A stretch of DNA of 64,000 bases from NCBI GenBank assembly GCA_010015655.1, contig ML976664.1:1172166-1236165 (forward strand), read 5' to 3'. The stretch's first letter is position 1; each line of letters starts with the position of its first letter. Position numbers and translations under genes: made by a program. The stretch is from Bimuria novae-zelandiae CBS 107.79 (taxonomy: Eukaryota; Ascomycota; Dothideomycetes; Pleosporales; Didymosphaeriaceae). Below the pieces are notes generated by a model. The model was not told where the DNA came from and ran no database searches. It saw only the letters and a program-made list of their open reading frames with translations. Positions 23,701 to 33,372 of this stretch are shown piece by piece.

Positions 23701-25628
23701 AATATTTAATACCTCTTTTAACGCTTCTACTAGTAATACTCCTTATATAATTAATAGTAGGAGATAATTAGCTTAAACTATTGCTAGTAGTGCAAACAGG
23801 GCAGTTATAAACAAGCCCATGGGCCACAGCCTTTATGGCAGGCACCGAAGCCGGCAATAACGGCAAATATAAAGGCAAGGCTCTTAATAAGGCGTAGCTT
23901 CGACGAATGATCACATCGGGCAAGAAACCACATCGAAGTGTACTCCTAGAGCCACCCACATGTCGAAGCAAGCTCGAGGATCACCCACTCTATGATATGT
24001 GGAAGGAAGCCGAGCGATCTCATCTCCAGAGCTATAAGGAAATGAAGTCCTGGAGTAAGGTTGCAGCAGCTCTAATAAGAGCATTAGGTTATTAGATTCT
24101 TGACTGTATGTGGGTATATACCTATAAGTTTAACAAGCACTATTAATTATAAAAATGTAAGGCGAGATTAGTGGTGCGAGGCGATTAACAGCGGCACCTT
24201 AACTTACAAGAAACCTATGCCGCAACGCTAGTAGGACGATTATTTTGTATGCTCATGGCAATAGCTGCACGATTTGACCTAGAACTAATTTAATACGACG
24301 TCACGAACGCCTTCGTACATGCAAAGCTCGATAGAGAGATCTACATGAGGATGCCCCGCGGATATACGCGAGTAGGCACAGTCCTGCAATTGCATAAGGC
24401 GCTCTATGGATTACGTATCTCTCTATTACTATGGCAGAGGGAGTTCACATCTACGCTCCACAACATGGGCTTCACCACAGTCCCTTATGAGCCGTGTTGT
24501 CTTATTAAAGATGGCCTTATTCTTTTCTTTTACGTGGACGACCTAATTATCGCCTACTATAAGAATTAAGAGCACGCAGCTAAAGGAGTTATAGTAGAAA
24601 TAAGTACTAAGTTCTCCCTTACTAGCGGAAAAGATCTATAGTGGTTCTTAGGGATTAAAATTATTAGGGATCGCCTAAACAGAAAGATTTAGCTTTTATA
24701 AGCCTTATATATTAATAAAATATCGCGTCTTATTAATTACTATAAGATTTGCTATAATACTCTAATAGCAGTAGTTGAACTGCTCCTACGCTTAGGGCTC
24801 GCTAGTAAGGCTAAAGTTAATTGATATTAGCAAAAGATAGGATTAATCCTCTACGCTATAGTAACTACGCGACTAGATATTACTTTTGCAAGCTTCTAAT
24901 TATTACGATTCCTATCTAACCTAGGTAAAGAGTACTAAGTAGCTACTAATTAAGTTCTCCTCTACCTTACTAATACTAGATTATTAGGCCTTTAGCTTAG
25001 GGGTGTAGATACTTTAGAAGTAGCGAGTGACACGTCCTTTACTAATAATACGCTCGACCGCAAGAGCTTGTAAGGATATATTATTAAGCTATTTAGTGGC
25101 CTAATTGCCTAGAAAGCAAATAAGCAGGACACAGTTACTATATTAATAATTAAAGCTAAATTACTAGCACTATTATAGGTGGCGAAGGAGGCTCTATTTA
25201 TATCCTAATTACTAAAAGAGCTGAAGATTAACCTTAGCAATTCCCTTATTACGATTAATTACAATAACTAGTAAATAATCTAACTTATTACTAAAGAGAT
25301 CACCAAGCTGCAGACGAAGCTCCGTTATATTAATATCTATAATTACTAGCTAAGATAAGAAGTCGCATTTAGGACAATTAAGGTAGACTATTAATAATTA
25401 GAGGACATGGTTACGGATAGACTTATAAAGGCCTTGCTAGCTAACAAGTAGAGCAAGTTTCTAGATAAATTAGGACTTGCAGAGATTAAGAACATAATTA
25501 CGAATAAAGAAGTTAATCTGCTTAAGCTAGAGAAAAGGATAGAGGCCTTTGAGATTAAACTAAGATAGGACTATCTAATTACTGACGAATGGTCTCTAGC
25601 TTGAGGATAAGCCTAAGCTAAGGGGGTG

Positions 25629-25876
25629 TGTCTAATTACATGACCCTTTGCACACACGAAGGTAGCTAGCGCAACCCTACACAAAGAGACTTTGCTAGCA
25701 GTCTAGTTTATCCGCACGATTCCAGGCGGGATAAAGGGCGACTCTCCTTACTCAACGGAAATAGATTAGCGTCTTAACGTGAGACGTAAGGATAAAAGAG
25801 CCTTACATTCTTGCAAGGACACAACATAAGAATCAATTACTTTTCCATCTCATCAAAAACACCCTTTAATCTAACA
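25629..25876 (+). repeat. 3' LTR of the Copia element
   Basis: It begins TGTCTAATTACATG and ends CTAACA, followed by the target duplication AATAT. It is preserved better than the 5' copy at most differing sites. Confidence 0.9.
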
Positions 25877-27900
25877 AATATACTACTAAATCTGTAGCTA
25901 TGCATACTCTAACGTGTTAACGTCTAGTAAGTACCCTACTTAAGATAATTCTTTATAATATAAGAGATATAAGTAAGAGCTTTATCTATAAGTAATATAA
26001 CTTTATTATCTTGTTTCTAGAGGTCCTTAAGCTATGGCACCACTTTCTTAAGTGCCTCTTTACGATAGCGATATCTATCTATCCCCCCTCGCTGACGCTG
26101 TCCCCGAGTATAGTCATCTTTCTTTGTATATTGCTTCTTGCGCGAGCGTAAGTTTCTGTCGTTGGCGTTGATTTTATGGAGAGCTGCGCGCGCGCGATGC
26201 TGCGCAGAAGTAGCCTGTTTCCGGCGCTCTATATTCTCATGGGCAAGGGCAACCTCTGCAGCCTCCTTTTCCTCCTATTTCTCATGTCCGTATATGTGGC
26301 AAGGTCCCTTATGATCGTAGGTAAATATGCCGTAAAATTAAAACTTATAGTATTTCTATACGCGGTTATATTTAATATTAATATTATATTTTTCCTCTAG
26401 TAGAAACTATACCCTCTACATACCACGTTACTCCCCTATTTAAGCTAGTATTTTATCTATAAATACACATTGCCTAAAGTTAAATCCTAGGCTATTATTA
26501 TATATAAATTTACTAGGGTTATACGCGAGCACCCACTTATAGTAATCCTATATTTTATTATTAGTTAATAATAGCTTTTATCCTAGCTTTTGACGCGTAT
26601 ACCTAGCTTTATATATTATATTTTTAAATATAGAGACGCTTATAAGAGGTAGCTTATTAAAATTTCTATCTTTTATTATTTATAAAAATTCTTTCTCGTA
26701 GTGCGCATAGTCTTAAGTAATAATAATAATAATAATAGCCAGGTGGGACGCACGCCAAGGTAGAAAAAAAACGAGCTCCTTCGTATAAGGCTACCTTTTC
26801 ATCTGAAAATATCAGATCAAGCTTCAGGGCAACTGGCTTAATTCCATATAGCCCAGAGGCAGTACTATCAATGCTTGAAGTAAAGCCTCGTACGCCAACA
26901 CCACCTGCACCAGGGCCTACCCCTAAGCAACCTCAAACACTAAGCAACGCCTAGAAGATAGAAGCTTAAATAATGCTAATCTTAAAGAAGATAAGAGACT
27001 ATAAAAGTTTAGTACCTAATTATATTATTAAGATAGTGCTATAGGTTAAAAAAAGGTTAATTTTAAAAGTGCACTCTCACACGTTGCTTAAAGCTAGGAT
27101 AGCTAACCTTAAGGCAGCTAACAACGCTATTTTAGAGCGTAAGAAGCGTAAAAAGAAGTAAATCTAAAAAGGGGGTACCCTATCGTAGGTAGAGGGGGAG
27201 GAAATTATTGCTTAGAGAGATGGTAAAGTTCAGCTAGAGGTAGAGAGACGTGAAGAGAGGGTGCTGGCAGGTGCTGGCAGCAGGGGTATTCATCGCTACA
27301 AGAGGTGCGGTAAGATAGGGCATAATAAGCGCACGTGTAAGAAATATTTAGTAGAAGTAGGGGATTAATTCGGTACACTATAGACTATAGTATATTATTG
27401 TAGTGTTCAGTTATTCGCGTGCAAAGGTGGAGGGCTATATTTAGTGATTATTTCGCTTACCTGATCATTTCGCTTGCCGCTCACGTTAATAGGATTATAT
27501 TATAATTATAATAGTTACTAAAATCTATAGTAATATAAAATTTATAGTTATTAAAGATTAATAACTAATATATTTATTTATTTATTTTATTATAGTTTTT
27601 ATAAGATAATTAAATACTAACTATAGCTATAGTCGACCTATTTAATTATTTAATTAGTTAAACTTAAATATTATAATAAAGGCTTAATGGTATTAAGGAT
27701 TAAGCTTCTCGAGTTAACTTAATAATATATTTATAAAGATAGCCTAATAAATAAGAGTTAGATTTAAGGCAGATCTGTTAGCATATATATAGACAATAAG
27801 TAATATCTACTTATAGCTACTATTTTAAATAGCTTATCCTATATTCTTGCTCTTGTATAGAGGTCTATTAAAGATTTTCTTTAAGTAAAAGGTAATACTA

Positions 27901-28313
27901 GGCTTTGTAAATGGGTTGGGTCGCAGGGGCCATAGTTGGGTCTAACTCAGTAGAACACTAAAATTCTAAACTTTAAACTCTTTATAACTTTATAAATAGA
28001 GGAGTTATACTTATGCAATCTTAATATAAGGTGTATATATATACTATTAGTAATATATTTAATTTTTAAAAAATTATATATTATATTAAGTCGTGCATCC
28101 TAAAAAAAAGTCGTAAAATATTACTAAAAGAATAATTTCTCTCTAAAATAAATTTAAAATATAGGCTTTTTTTATAAAATTATATACCTTATATATATAC
28201 ACCTTATATTAAACTTGCATAAGAATAGCGTCTGTATTTATTAAGTTATAAAGAGTTTCAAGTTTAGAATTTTGGTGTTCTGCTTAGTTAGACCCAACCC
28301 ATTTACCAGCCTA
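27901..28313. mobile_element. MITE with long inverted repeats and 10-bp target duplication (Mutator-like)
   Basis: The related element E has continuous sequence here, which exposes a 413-bp insertion. It is flanked by ggtaatacta (27891-27900) and ggtaatatta (28314-28323), a 10-bp duplication differing by one transition. Each end begins with a form of ggctggtaaatgggttgggt. The inverted repeats extend about 140 bp, with a gap of roughly 20 bp in one arm. The duplication length and arm length fit non-autonomous Mutator-like elements. No coding capacity. Confidence 0.75.
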
Positions 28314-28912
28314 GGTAATATTAAGTAGGATATCTTTCTTATCTATATTATAAATATTTTAAGCCTTAATCTAATACGACTCTATTTTCTATTATAAGAT
28401 GTTAAAGTAAAACTTATATTTAGCTAGTAAATTAGCTTTATAATAATTGCTGTTAATACTAAGTATTTATTATAATATTAGGGGTTTAGCGTAACGCTAG
28501 ATAAAGTAATTAACTTATAATAAGCTAATATTTTAAACTACTACAGAGGCAAAACTTTATATTATTTACTATATAAGAAAAAGACTACGTTTAGTAAAAT
28601 GCTTAATATATTATAAAAGCTCTTATTTTTACTATTAGGTAATATTAGGTAATATTTTAATTATATTATATAAGAACTTACTGCTAGCTAATAACGTATT
28701 TATACTAGCGCGTTAATATAAATTATATAATACTAAATTCTTTTATAATTTTTTAATATAAGAAAGTTTTTTTTAGTTTTTATAACTTAATTACTTCTAT
28801 CGCGGCCGTAATTGGGTCTGTATTGGTGGAGATGCAGCGCATTGAAGTTGGGGTATTGCATGATGGGGTGGCGCGTTCGGTGACGCGGCGCGCCAACTGC
28901 CAAGCTACGGTA

Positions 28913-29759
28913 ATATCGCGTCCAGAAACACCTAGAAAGTCGTTTACCCGATGCCCGTGCAGGCATTTTCCATGACTTTGAAAAGCCCAAAGGCCAGAAC
29001 GTCCACTGGAAGACACATCTGTTACAGTCGGTTCTATCCTCAATTGATATCCTCGTCCCATAAGTAGGAGTATTGCTCTCGCCGAACCGTTGACTAACAA
29101 GTTGACAATTCACTGGCTATCCCGAGAAATACTTATCGTCATCCGTGGTAGCACTAATTTATTAGTTTCTCATTGCGCATGTATCTTAAAAACCACCCCA
29201 CCAAGTCTCCGCTGTGCAATATTACATCTCGAAGGAATCCTAGCCATGTTTCTTAGTAAAATAATACCAAATTAGAGCTGCGACGAATAATAATACCACA
29301 TCAATCAACCTCGCGCTTTCTAAGATTTAGATTCATCAGGTTCTATGGGTGTCGAGTCTGTATCCAACAGCATTCATAACAAGCTTCCCAGTATCTTTTT
29401 CCAAAAGTATGTCTTTTTGGCTCGAGGTATAATATGCTTTCTTCGTCCAGCTACTTCACACCTCCCTCTCCCTTCCGACCCCGCTCAATCAAAACCAAAC
29501 CCACAACCCCATTCCATCGCTCTCCGAACCTAACTAATTTGCCAAAGTTCCGCGCCCCCCCGGAGCCGTCGCACCCTCATTAATATTACGCCCGCAAGTG
29601 TAAACGTCCAGTGTGGGGCGCACTTCACATTTGCGGGGGACCCCATCCTTACCCCAGCCCCTCTCCACTTTCCCCAATCACCAGCACCGACGCGCTCACC
29701 TCGTACTTCACACATACAACCCCATCTGTACCATCACTCCCTATCCCTCAATTCCAAAA
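28913..29759. other. Intergenic: right border of nest 1 and promoter side of the P450 gene
   Basis: Host sequence resumes right after the TA of element 1. A short minus-strand frame at 28920-29113 has normal composition but no recognisable domain. Pyrimidine-rich stretches just before 29760 are typical of fungal 5' leaders. No further gene recognised. Confidence 0.45.
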
Positions 29760-31544
29760 ATGTCTTCACTATTATTCAAAGCCCTGCTGCTCGTCTCAGC
29801 GCCCGTGTTGCTAGTTTTAACCTTGTACTTTTATCTCGTGCCGAATGCGATTAAGGTAAGTTATATAGATTTTAGGGGCTGTGTGGAAGGGGAGGGGAAA
29901 TGGAATTGATAGGGAGTAGGATCCACGAAGGCGGAAACTGCCTCCTGGACCGCCGGGCTTGCCGTTTATAGGGAATCTGCTCGACTTTGGGGATAGCGAG
30001 GGTGTGAGAGATAAGGTTACGAAGTGGCATAAGCAGTATGTCTGCTCCTCCCCATCCTCTCTATAACGTCATATGAGCTCACCCATACGTTCCAGATACG
30101 GCCCCATATTCTACACCAAACTCGGCGGCACAGACTACATCTGGCTCTCCAGCCCCCGCACCGTAAAAGACCTCATGGACAAAAAATCCTCCCTCTACTC
30201 CTCCCGCGCCCCCTTCCCCCTCGCCCAAGACACCATGTCCGCCGGTCGCCGCCAACTCTTCATGCCTTACGGCCCCCGCTGGCGCTCCATCCGCAAGCAC
30301 TCGCACGCCCTGCTCAACCTCACCACCTCCGTCTCCTACCAGCCCGTGCAAGACTTCGAGTCAAAGCAACTCCTCACGGAATTCCTTAACGATCCGGGGA
30401 ATTTTTACATGATGATGCGGCGCTACAGCGCGAGTGTGATTATGCTGGTTACCTACGGGTATAGGATTCCGACCTGGGAAGACCCGCTGATTAAAAAGAT
30501 ATATACGGTTCTGGAAAACTTTACGGCTATGACGGCGCCCGGGGCGTACGCTATTGATTCGTTCCCCAGCTTGACGTTTCTTCCTGAAAGACTGATGGGG
30601 AATTGGAAGACTGCGGGGAGAAAGGCGTTTGAACATGATAGCCGCGTGTACATGGACTTATGGGAGCGGCTGAAGCACGAGACGAACGCCGGGACGGCGC
30701 GGGACTGCTTTACGAAGACGTTTTATTTGAATGGGCCCGAGAAGAGCGGGATTGACGATTTGGCTGCGGCGTATACATGTGGCGGACTTATAGAAGCTGG
30801 GAGCGAAACTACAGCGACTACGCTGAATAATTTTATGCTGGCGATGACGCTGTTTGGAGAGGCGCAGAGGAGGGCGCAGGAAGAGCTTGATCGGGTGGTT
30901 GGGGATGCGAGACTGCCGAGCTGGGAGGACGAGAACGAGTTGCCGTATGTGCGGAGTCTGATCAAGGAGGTGCTCAGGTGGCGGCCGGTGAACAAGTTTG
31001 GCATGACGCATGCGACGAGTGAGGATGATTGGTATGAGGGGTACTTTGTGCCGAAGGGGGCGGTGGCGGTGCTGAATTGGTGGTACGTCCATTTGTTCTT
31101 TCTCAAGTATATCTGCTCGGAGTAAATTGATGCTAATAGCTGCACAGGGCTATTCACCGCGACCCAGATTTGTGGGAGAATCCGGACGAGTTCGATCCTT
31201 CGAGATATTTGGATTACACGCAGAGTGCGGCAGATTACATCAACGCTACCGATCCGTACGAGCGCGACCATTTCGCGTACGGAGCTGGGAGGCGTGTTTG
31301 CCCAGGTGTGCACGTCGCAGAACGCTCGCTGTTCATCAACATCTCGCGCGTACTGTGGGGTTTCAATATCTCCAAGAAGAAAGGTCCGGACGGGAAGCTG
31401 ATTGAACCGACGCAAGAAATGGTGCCGGGCTTCTTCTCAGTACCCATCCTGTTTGAATGCGAGATAACGCCACGGAGCGAAAAGCACGAGCGAGTGATGA
31501 GGGAAGCCTTCGCGCAAGCCGAGAAGGACGGCATAAACTTCTGA
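29760..31544 (+). CDS. Cytochrome P450 monooxygenase, four exons
   Basis: Exons 29760-29855, 29920-30035, 30096-31082 and 31148-31544 encode 531 aa. The N-terminus is a membrane anchor (SLLFKALLLVSAPVLLVLTL), followed by the proline hinge KLPPGPPGLPFIGN. Typical P450 motifs follow: I-helix AGSETTATTL (about residue 304), ExxR in KEVLRWRPV (about 360), and the haem loop FAYGAGRRVCPG with its Cys near residue 450. All introns are GT-AG and all junctions keep conserved sequence, for example HKQ|YGPIFYTKL and LNWW|AIHRDPDLW. It resembles fungal class-I (CYP2-like) microsomal P450s that oxidise small aromatic or polyketide molecules; the substrate cannot be read from sequence. Its 3' end faces the decarboxylase-like gene with only 27 bp between them. 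Confidence 0.93.
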
Positions 31545-31571
31545 CACATCTCCAAAAGAAACCTAGCAAAT

Positions 31572-32037
31572 TCAGAGCTTTGCTTTGACCGTCTCATTAT
31601 CTTTTTTGTACTTTTCGAGAACATCTTCGGCGACTCTAAAAGCTTCAAACGAGGCAGGCTGGTCGTCGTCAGAAACGCACACCATAGATCAAGTGTTACT
31701 TACCAGCCCGCAATACGCCCTAACCTGCAACAACGCCTCCCTAATCTCCACCTCAGTCAACCCATTGTTCAGCGCCCCTCTGACATGCACAGCCAATTCC
31801 GTACTCCTGTTCAACGCACACAACATGCCCAAGTTCAGCAAGCTCCTCTGCTTCCGATCAAGCCCGGGTCTGCTCCAAATCCAGCCCCAGCCCGTCTGTC
31901 AACAGCGCCTGCAACGGCTTCGAGAAGCGCCGGAGCGCCGCATCGACGTAGTCGCACTCCGCGACTTCTCTGCGGATCTCGATGCCCGCGTCAAAGAGGA
32001 CCTTGTGCGCTTGCTCGATCTCCTTGGCGGTAGGCAT
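31572..32037 (-). pseudogene. Carboxymuconolactone decarboxylase-like protein with one-base frameshift
   Basis: The minus-strand start is ATG 32037 (MPTAKEIEQAHKVLFDAG); an in-frame ATG at 32088 is also possible. The frame runs to [10 protein letters not shown], then needs a shift of one base at a GGG run (near 31895) to continue as [20 protein letters not shown], the expected AhpD/CMD core, and [20 protein letters not shown]. After a 45-bp intron (31659-31703, GTAAGT...CCAG) it ends PASFEAFRVAEDVLEKYK...KAKL. No splice site explains the shift. The result is either a recent loss of function or a base-calling error. Fungal members of this family work beside P450s and dehydrogenases in aromatic breakdown or as small decarboxylases and oxidoreductases in biosynthetic clusters. 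It is divergent from the dehydrogenase gene. Confidence 0.8.
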
Positions 32038-32354
32038 GCTGCGAGACGTGAGGGTGTGCGGGTAGCAGGCAGGGGTGGGGTAGGGCATCTGGTATGTGAA
32101 TGGCGAGGTAGCTGGTAGATACCCCGCATCGCTCAGCGGGGCTTAGTGCGGGGCCTGAACAACGCCAATTCTGCTGCACCAGCTCTAGAAAGATGTGGGG
32201 TCTCTCCTTCTCCGCATATCCAGTGTACGACCAGCGTAAACACCATGGCCCATCCGGTCTCTCTCCAGACGACCCTTACACCCTCATACTACCCGCTCTT
32301 CCCTCCCTGACCCATCAACCGCATAAACCCCCCAAGAAAGCAACGACCACCGCA
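32038..32354. promoter_or_regulatory. Divergent promoter of the decarboxylase-like and dehydrogenase genes
   Basis: A 317-bp interval between divergent starts, with pyrimidine-rich sequence (ctctccttctcc) before the dehydrogenase start. It is consistent with co-regulation, but no specific factor site was recognised. Confidence 0.4.
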
Positions 32355-33288
32355 ATGAGCAAACCCGTCGCCATCGTCACCGGCGCCGGCTCAGGCATCG
32401 GCCTCGCCACCGCCCGCCACCTCCTCACCCACTCCTACCGCGTCGTCCTCGCCGAACTCAACCCCCTCACTGGCTTGGCCGCCTCCACCTCCCTCGGCCC
32501 CGACACGCTCTTCATCCAATGCGACGTCTCCTCCTACCCCTCGCAAGCGCTCCTCTTCAAGCGCGCCTACGAATGGGGCGGCAACCGTCTCGACTTCTTC
32601 CACGCAAACGCCGGCATCGACGACCGCCAACTCCTCTACGACTCCATGGATAAAGAAGAGGTGGACGAGGAGGGGCTGGTTAAGCCGCTGAATACGAACT
32701 CTATGCAGGTTAATCTTGAGGCGGTGGTACAGGGATTGTGGTTGTTTAAGTATTATGTGCGGAGGAGTCCGGGGGGGAGGGGGAAGTTTGTGGCTACGGC
32801 GAGTGCGGCGGGGTTGTAGTGAGTTCGCGCTTTCTTTTTGTATGGTTGCACTGGGAGAATGACGGGAGGTTGCTTTAGAGGCTGACTGGTGGTGTAGCTG
32901 CATGACGCAGAACCCGCAGTACACGGCGTCGAAATATGGCGTCATAGGCTTCGTCCGGGCATCGGGCCCCGTTTTCGCCAAAGAAGGCATCACCGTGAAC
33001 GCGATTTGTCCGGCCTTCATCCCTACAAATCTCTGCCCGCCTGAGATCCTGCCGCTGTGGCCAAAGGAGCACATCACGCCCATGACGACGGCTTTCAAGG
33101 CCATCGACGCGATACTGGCGGACGACAACATGACGGGAGAGACCATAGAGCTCTCGCAGGAGAACATATATTTCAGGAAGATGGCGGACTGGGCCAATGA
33201 AAGTCAGAGATGGATTGGAGAAGAGAGCCAGGGTATCTGGGATTTAGGGTACCAGAAGGTGCCTGAGCGGCCGACTTTCGGAGCCTGA
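32355..33288 (+). CDS. Short-chain dehydrogenase/reductase
   Basis: Exons 32355-32818 and 32898-33288 (intron GTGAGT...TGTAG) encode 284 aa. The N-terminus has the Rossmann glycine motif TGAGSGIG (residues 9-16), the NAG motif (HANAG), a catalytic Ser region (ATASAAGL) and the active-site YTASK (Tyr near 163), reached across the intron as GLYCMTQNPQYTASK. This is a classical NAD(P)-dependent SDR resembling 15-hydroxyprostaglandin dehydrogenase-type fungal enzymes. The C-terminus contains an IELSQENIYFRK segment. It likely oxidises an alcohol or reduces a ketone in the same pathway as the adjacent P450; the substrate is unknown. Its 3' end converges on the esterase, 84 bp apart. Confidence 0.93.
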
Positions 33289-33372
33289 AGCAATAATAAT
33301 GAATATCAATTAATCTCCCTTCGGATTCTTCTCGTTGAGCAGATCCACAAATTCCTGCCTCCCAAGGATACA

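Larger units (their letters stand above)
20503..25876 (+). mobile_element. Full-length Ty1/Copia LTR retrotransposon, RIP-degraded
   Basis: It has identical-length LTRs (248 bp each) and a perfect 5-bp target duplication, AATAT (20498-20502 and 25877-25881). Between the LTRs, read through stops, the order is gag-like sequence (from about 20800), protease and integrase remnants (a Copia-type integrase end near 23400: IWIPSLAKIISTRDVIFN), reverse transcriptase (24342-24570: MRMPRGYTRVG, KALYGLRISLLLWQ, FFYVDDLI) and RNase H (near 25040-25180). The gene order and the YVDD box define Copia. Only the 24.2-24.57 kb and 23.8-24.1 kb parts escaped heavy RIP. No intact reading frame remains. Confidence 0.92.
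20132..26783 (-). mobile_element. Element 8: Tc1/mariner-type transposon nested in element 3, split by a Copia element
   Basis: The ends are inverted repeats starting cgaaggagctcgtttttttt, with TA at 20130-20131 and 26784-26785. Without the Copia element it is about 1.27 kb, typical of Tc1/mariner. A minus-strand frame, RIP-damaged, reads HKINANDRNLRSRKKQYTKK, then RYRYRKEALKKVVP near 26060-26180. It continues with a fungal DDE-like segment that resembles the LLEDGAPAH region in degraded form, where the Copia element is inserted. A GC-rich unmutated patch lies at 26075-26290. Confidence 0.75.
14805..27368 (+). pseudogene. Transposase of element 3, broken into three pieces
   Basis: Piece 1 (14805-15614) holds the N-terminus (SLSYKDRIILALYAMQSN), the CENP-B-like part (MANQLLATRGG...WARNLTRR) and the first catalytic Asp motif (TYNFDETGFQIGV). 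Piece 2 (19896-20131) holds the second catalytic motif, LILDGHESHKS, and MPPHASHILQPLDIGCF. Piece 3 (26784-27368) holds FSSENIRSSFRATGLIPYSP and a C-terminal zinc knuckle, RCGKIGHNKRTC, whose first Cys reads Tyr. Removing element 8 restores the frame QQVYKATFSSEN exactly. Several TAG/TAA codons at former CAG/CAA positions and a one-base shift at the first break show that it is inactive. This is a Fot1/Pot2-type DDE transposase. Confidence 0.85.
12870..27486 (+). mobile_element. Element 3: Fot1-type transposon nested in element 1 and itself a host for insertions
   Basis: Ends start acgtgagcgg and are flanked by TA at 12868-12869 and 27487-27488. The inner part of each end is a tandem array of the 17-bp unit taagcgaaatgatcggg: about five copies on the left, two on the right. 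The uninterrupted target is visible in element E near 46964 (agctaaccgg). The transposase reads on the plus strand in three pieces. Removing element 7, the 5+6 pair and element 8 leaves about 1.88 kb, a normal Fot1 size. This copy is less RIP-damaged than its neighbours. Confidence 0.85.
9759..28910 (-). mobile_element. Element 1: outer Fot1/pogo transposon carrying all of the first nest
   Basis: The termini are inverted repeats starting ccgtagcttggcagttggcg, nearly identical over about 48 bp, flanked by TA at 9757-9758 and 28911-28912, the target duplication of Tc1/mariner/pogo elements. The transposase reads on the minus strand: its N-terminus near 28840 (TDPITAAIEVI) matches the start of related elements. 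The body is RIP-degraded and full of stops. Removing element 2, element 3 and the MITE with their duplications leaves about 2.09 kb, equal to its relatives A and 5. E (45823-50614) is a relative whose uninterrupted sequence confirms the target sites of elements 2 and 3 here. Confidence 0.85.

Noticed and set aside
26176..26400. 74-aa hydrophobic plus-strand frame in element 8
   Set aside because: It is antisense to the transposase remnant (EALKKVVP...), whose charged residues read as hydrophobic on the other strand.
30079..30351. Glycine-rich minus-strand frame and others inside the P450 gene
   Set aside because: Antisense of GC-rich P450 codons.
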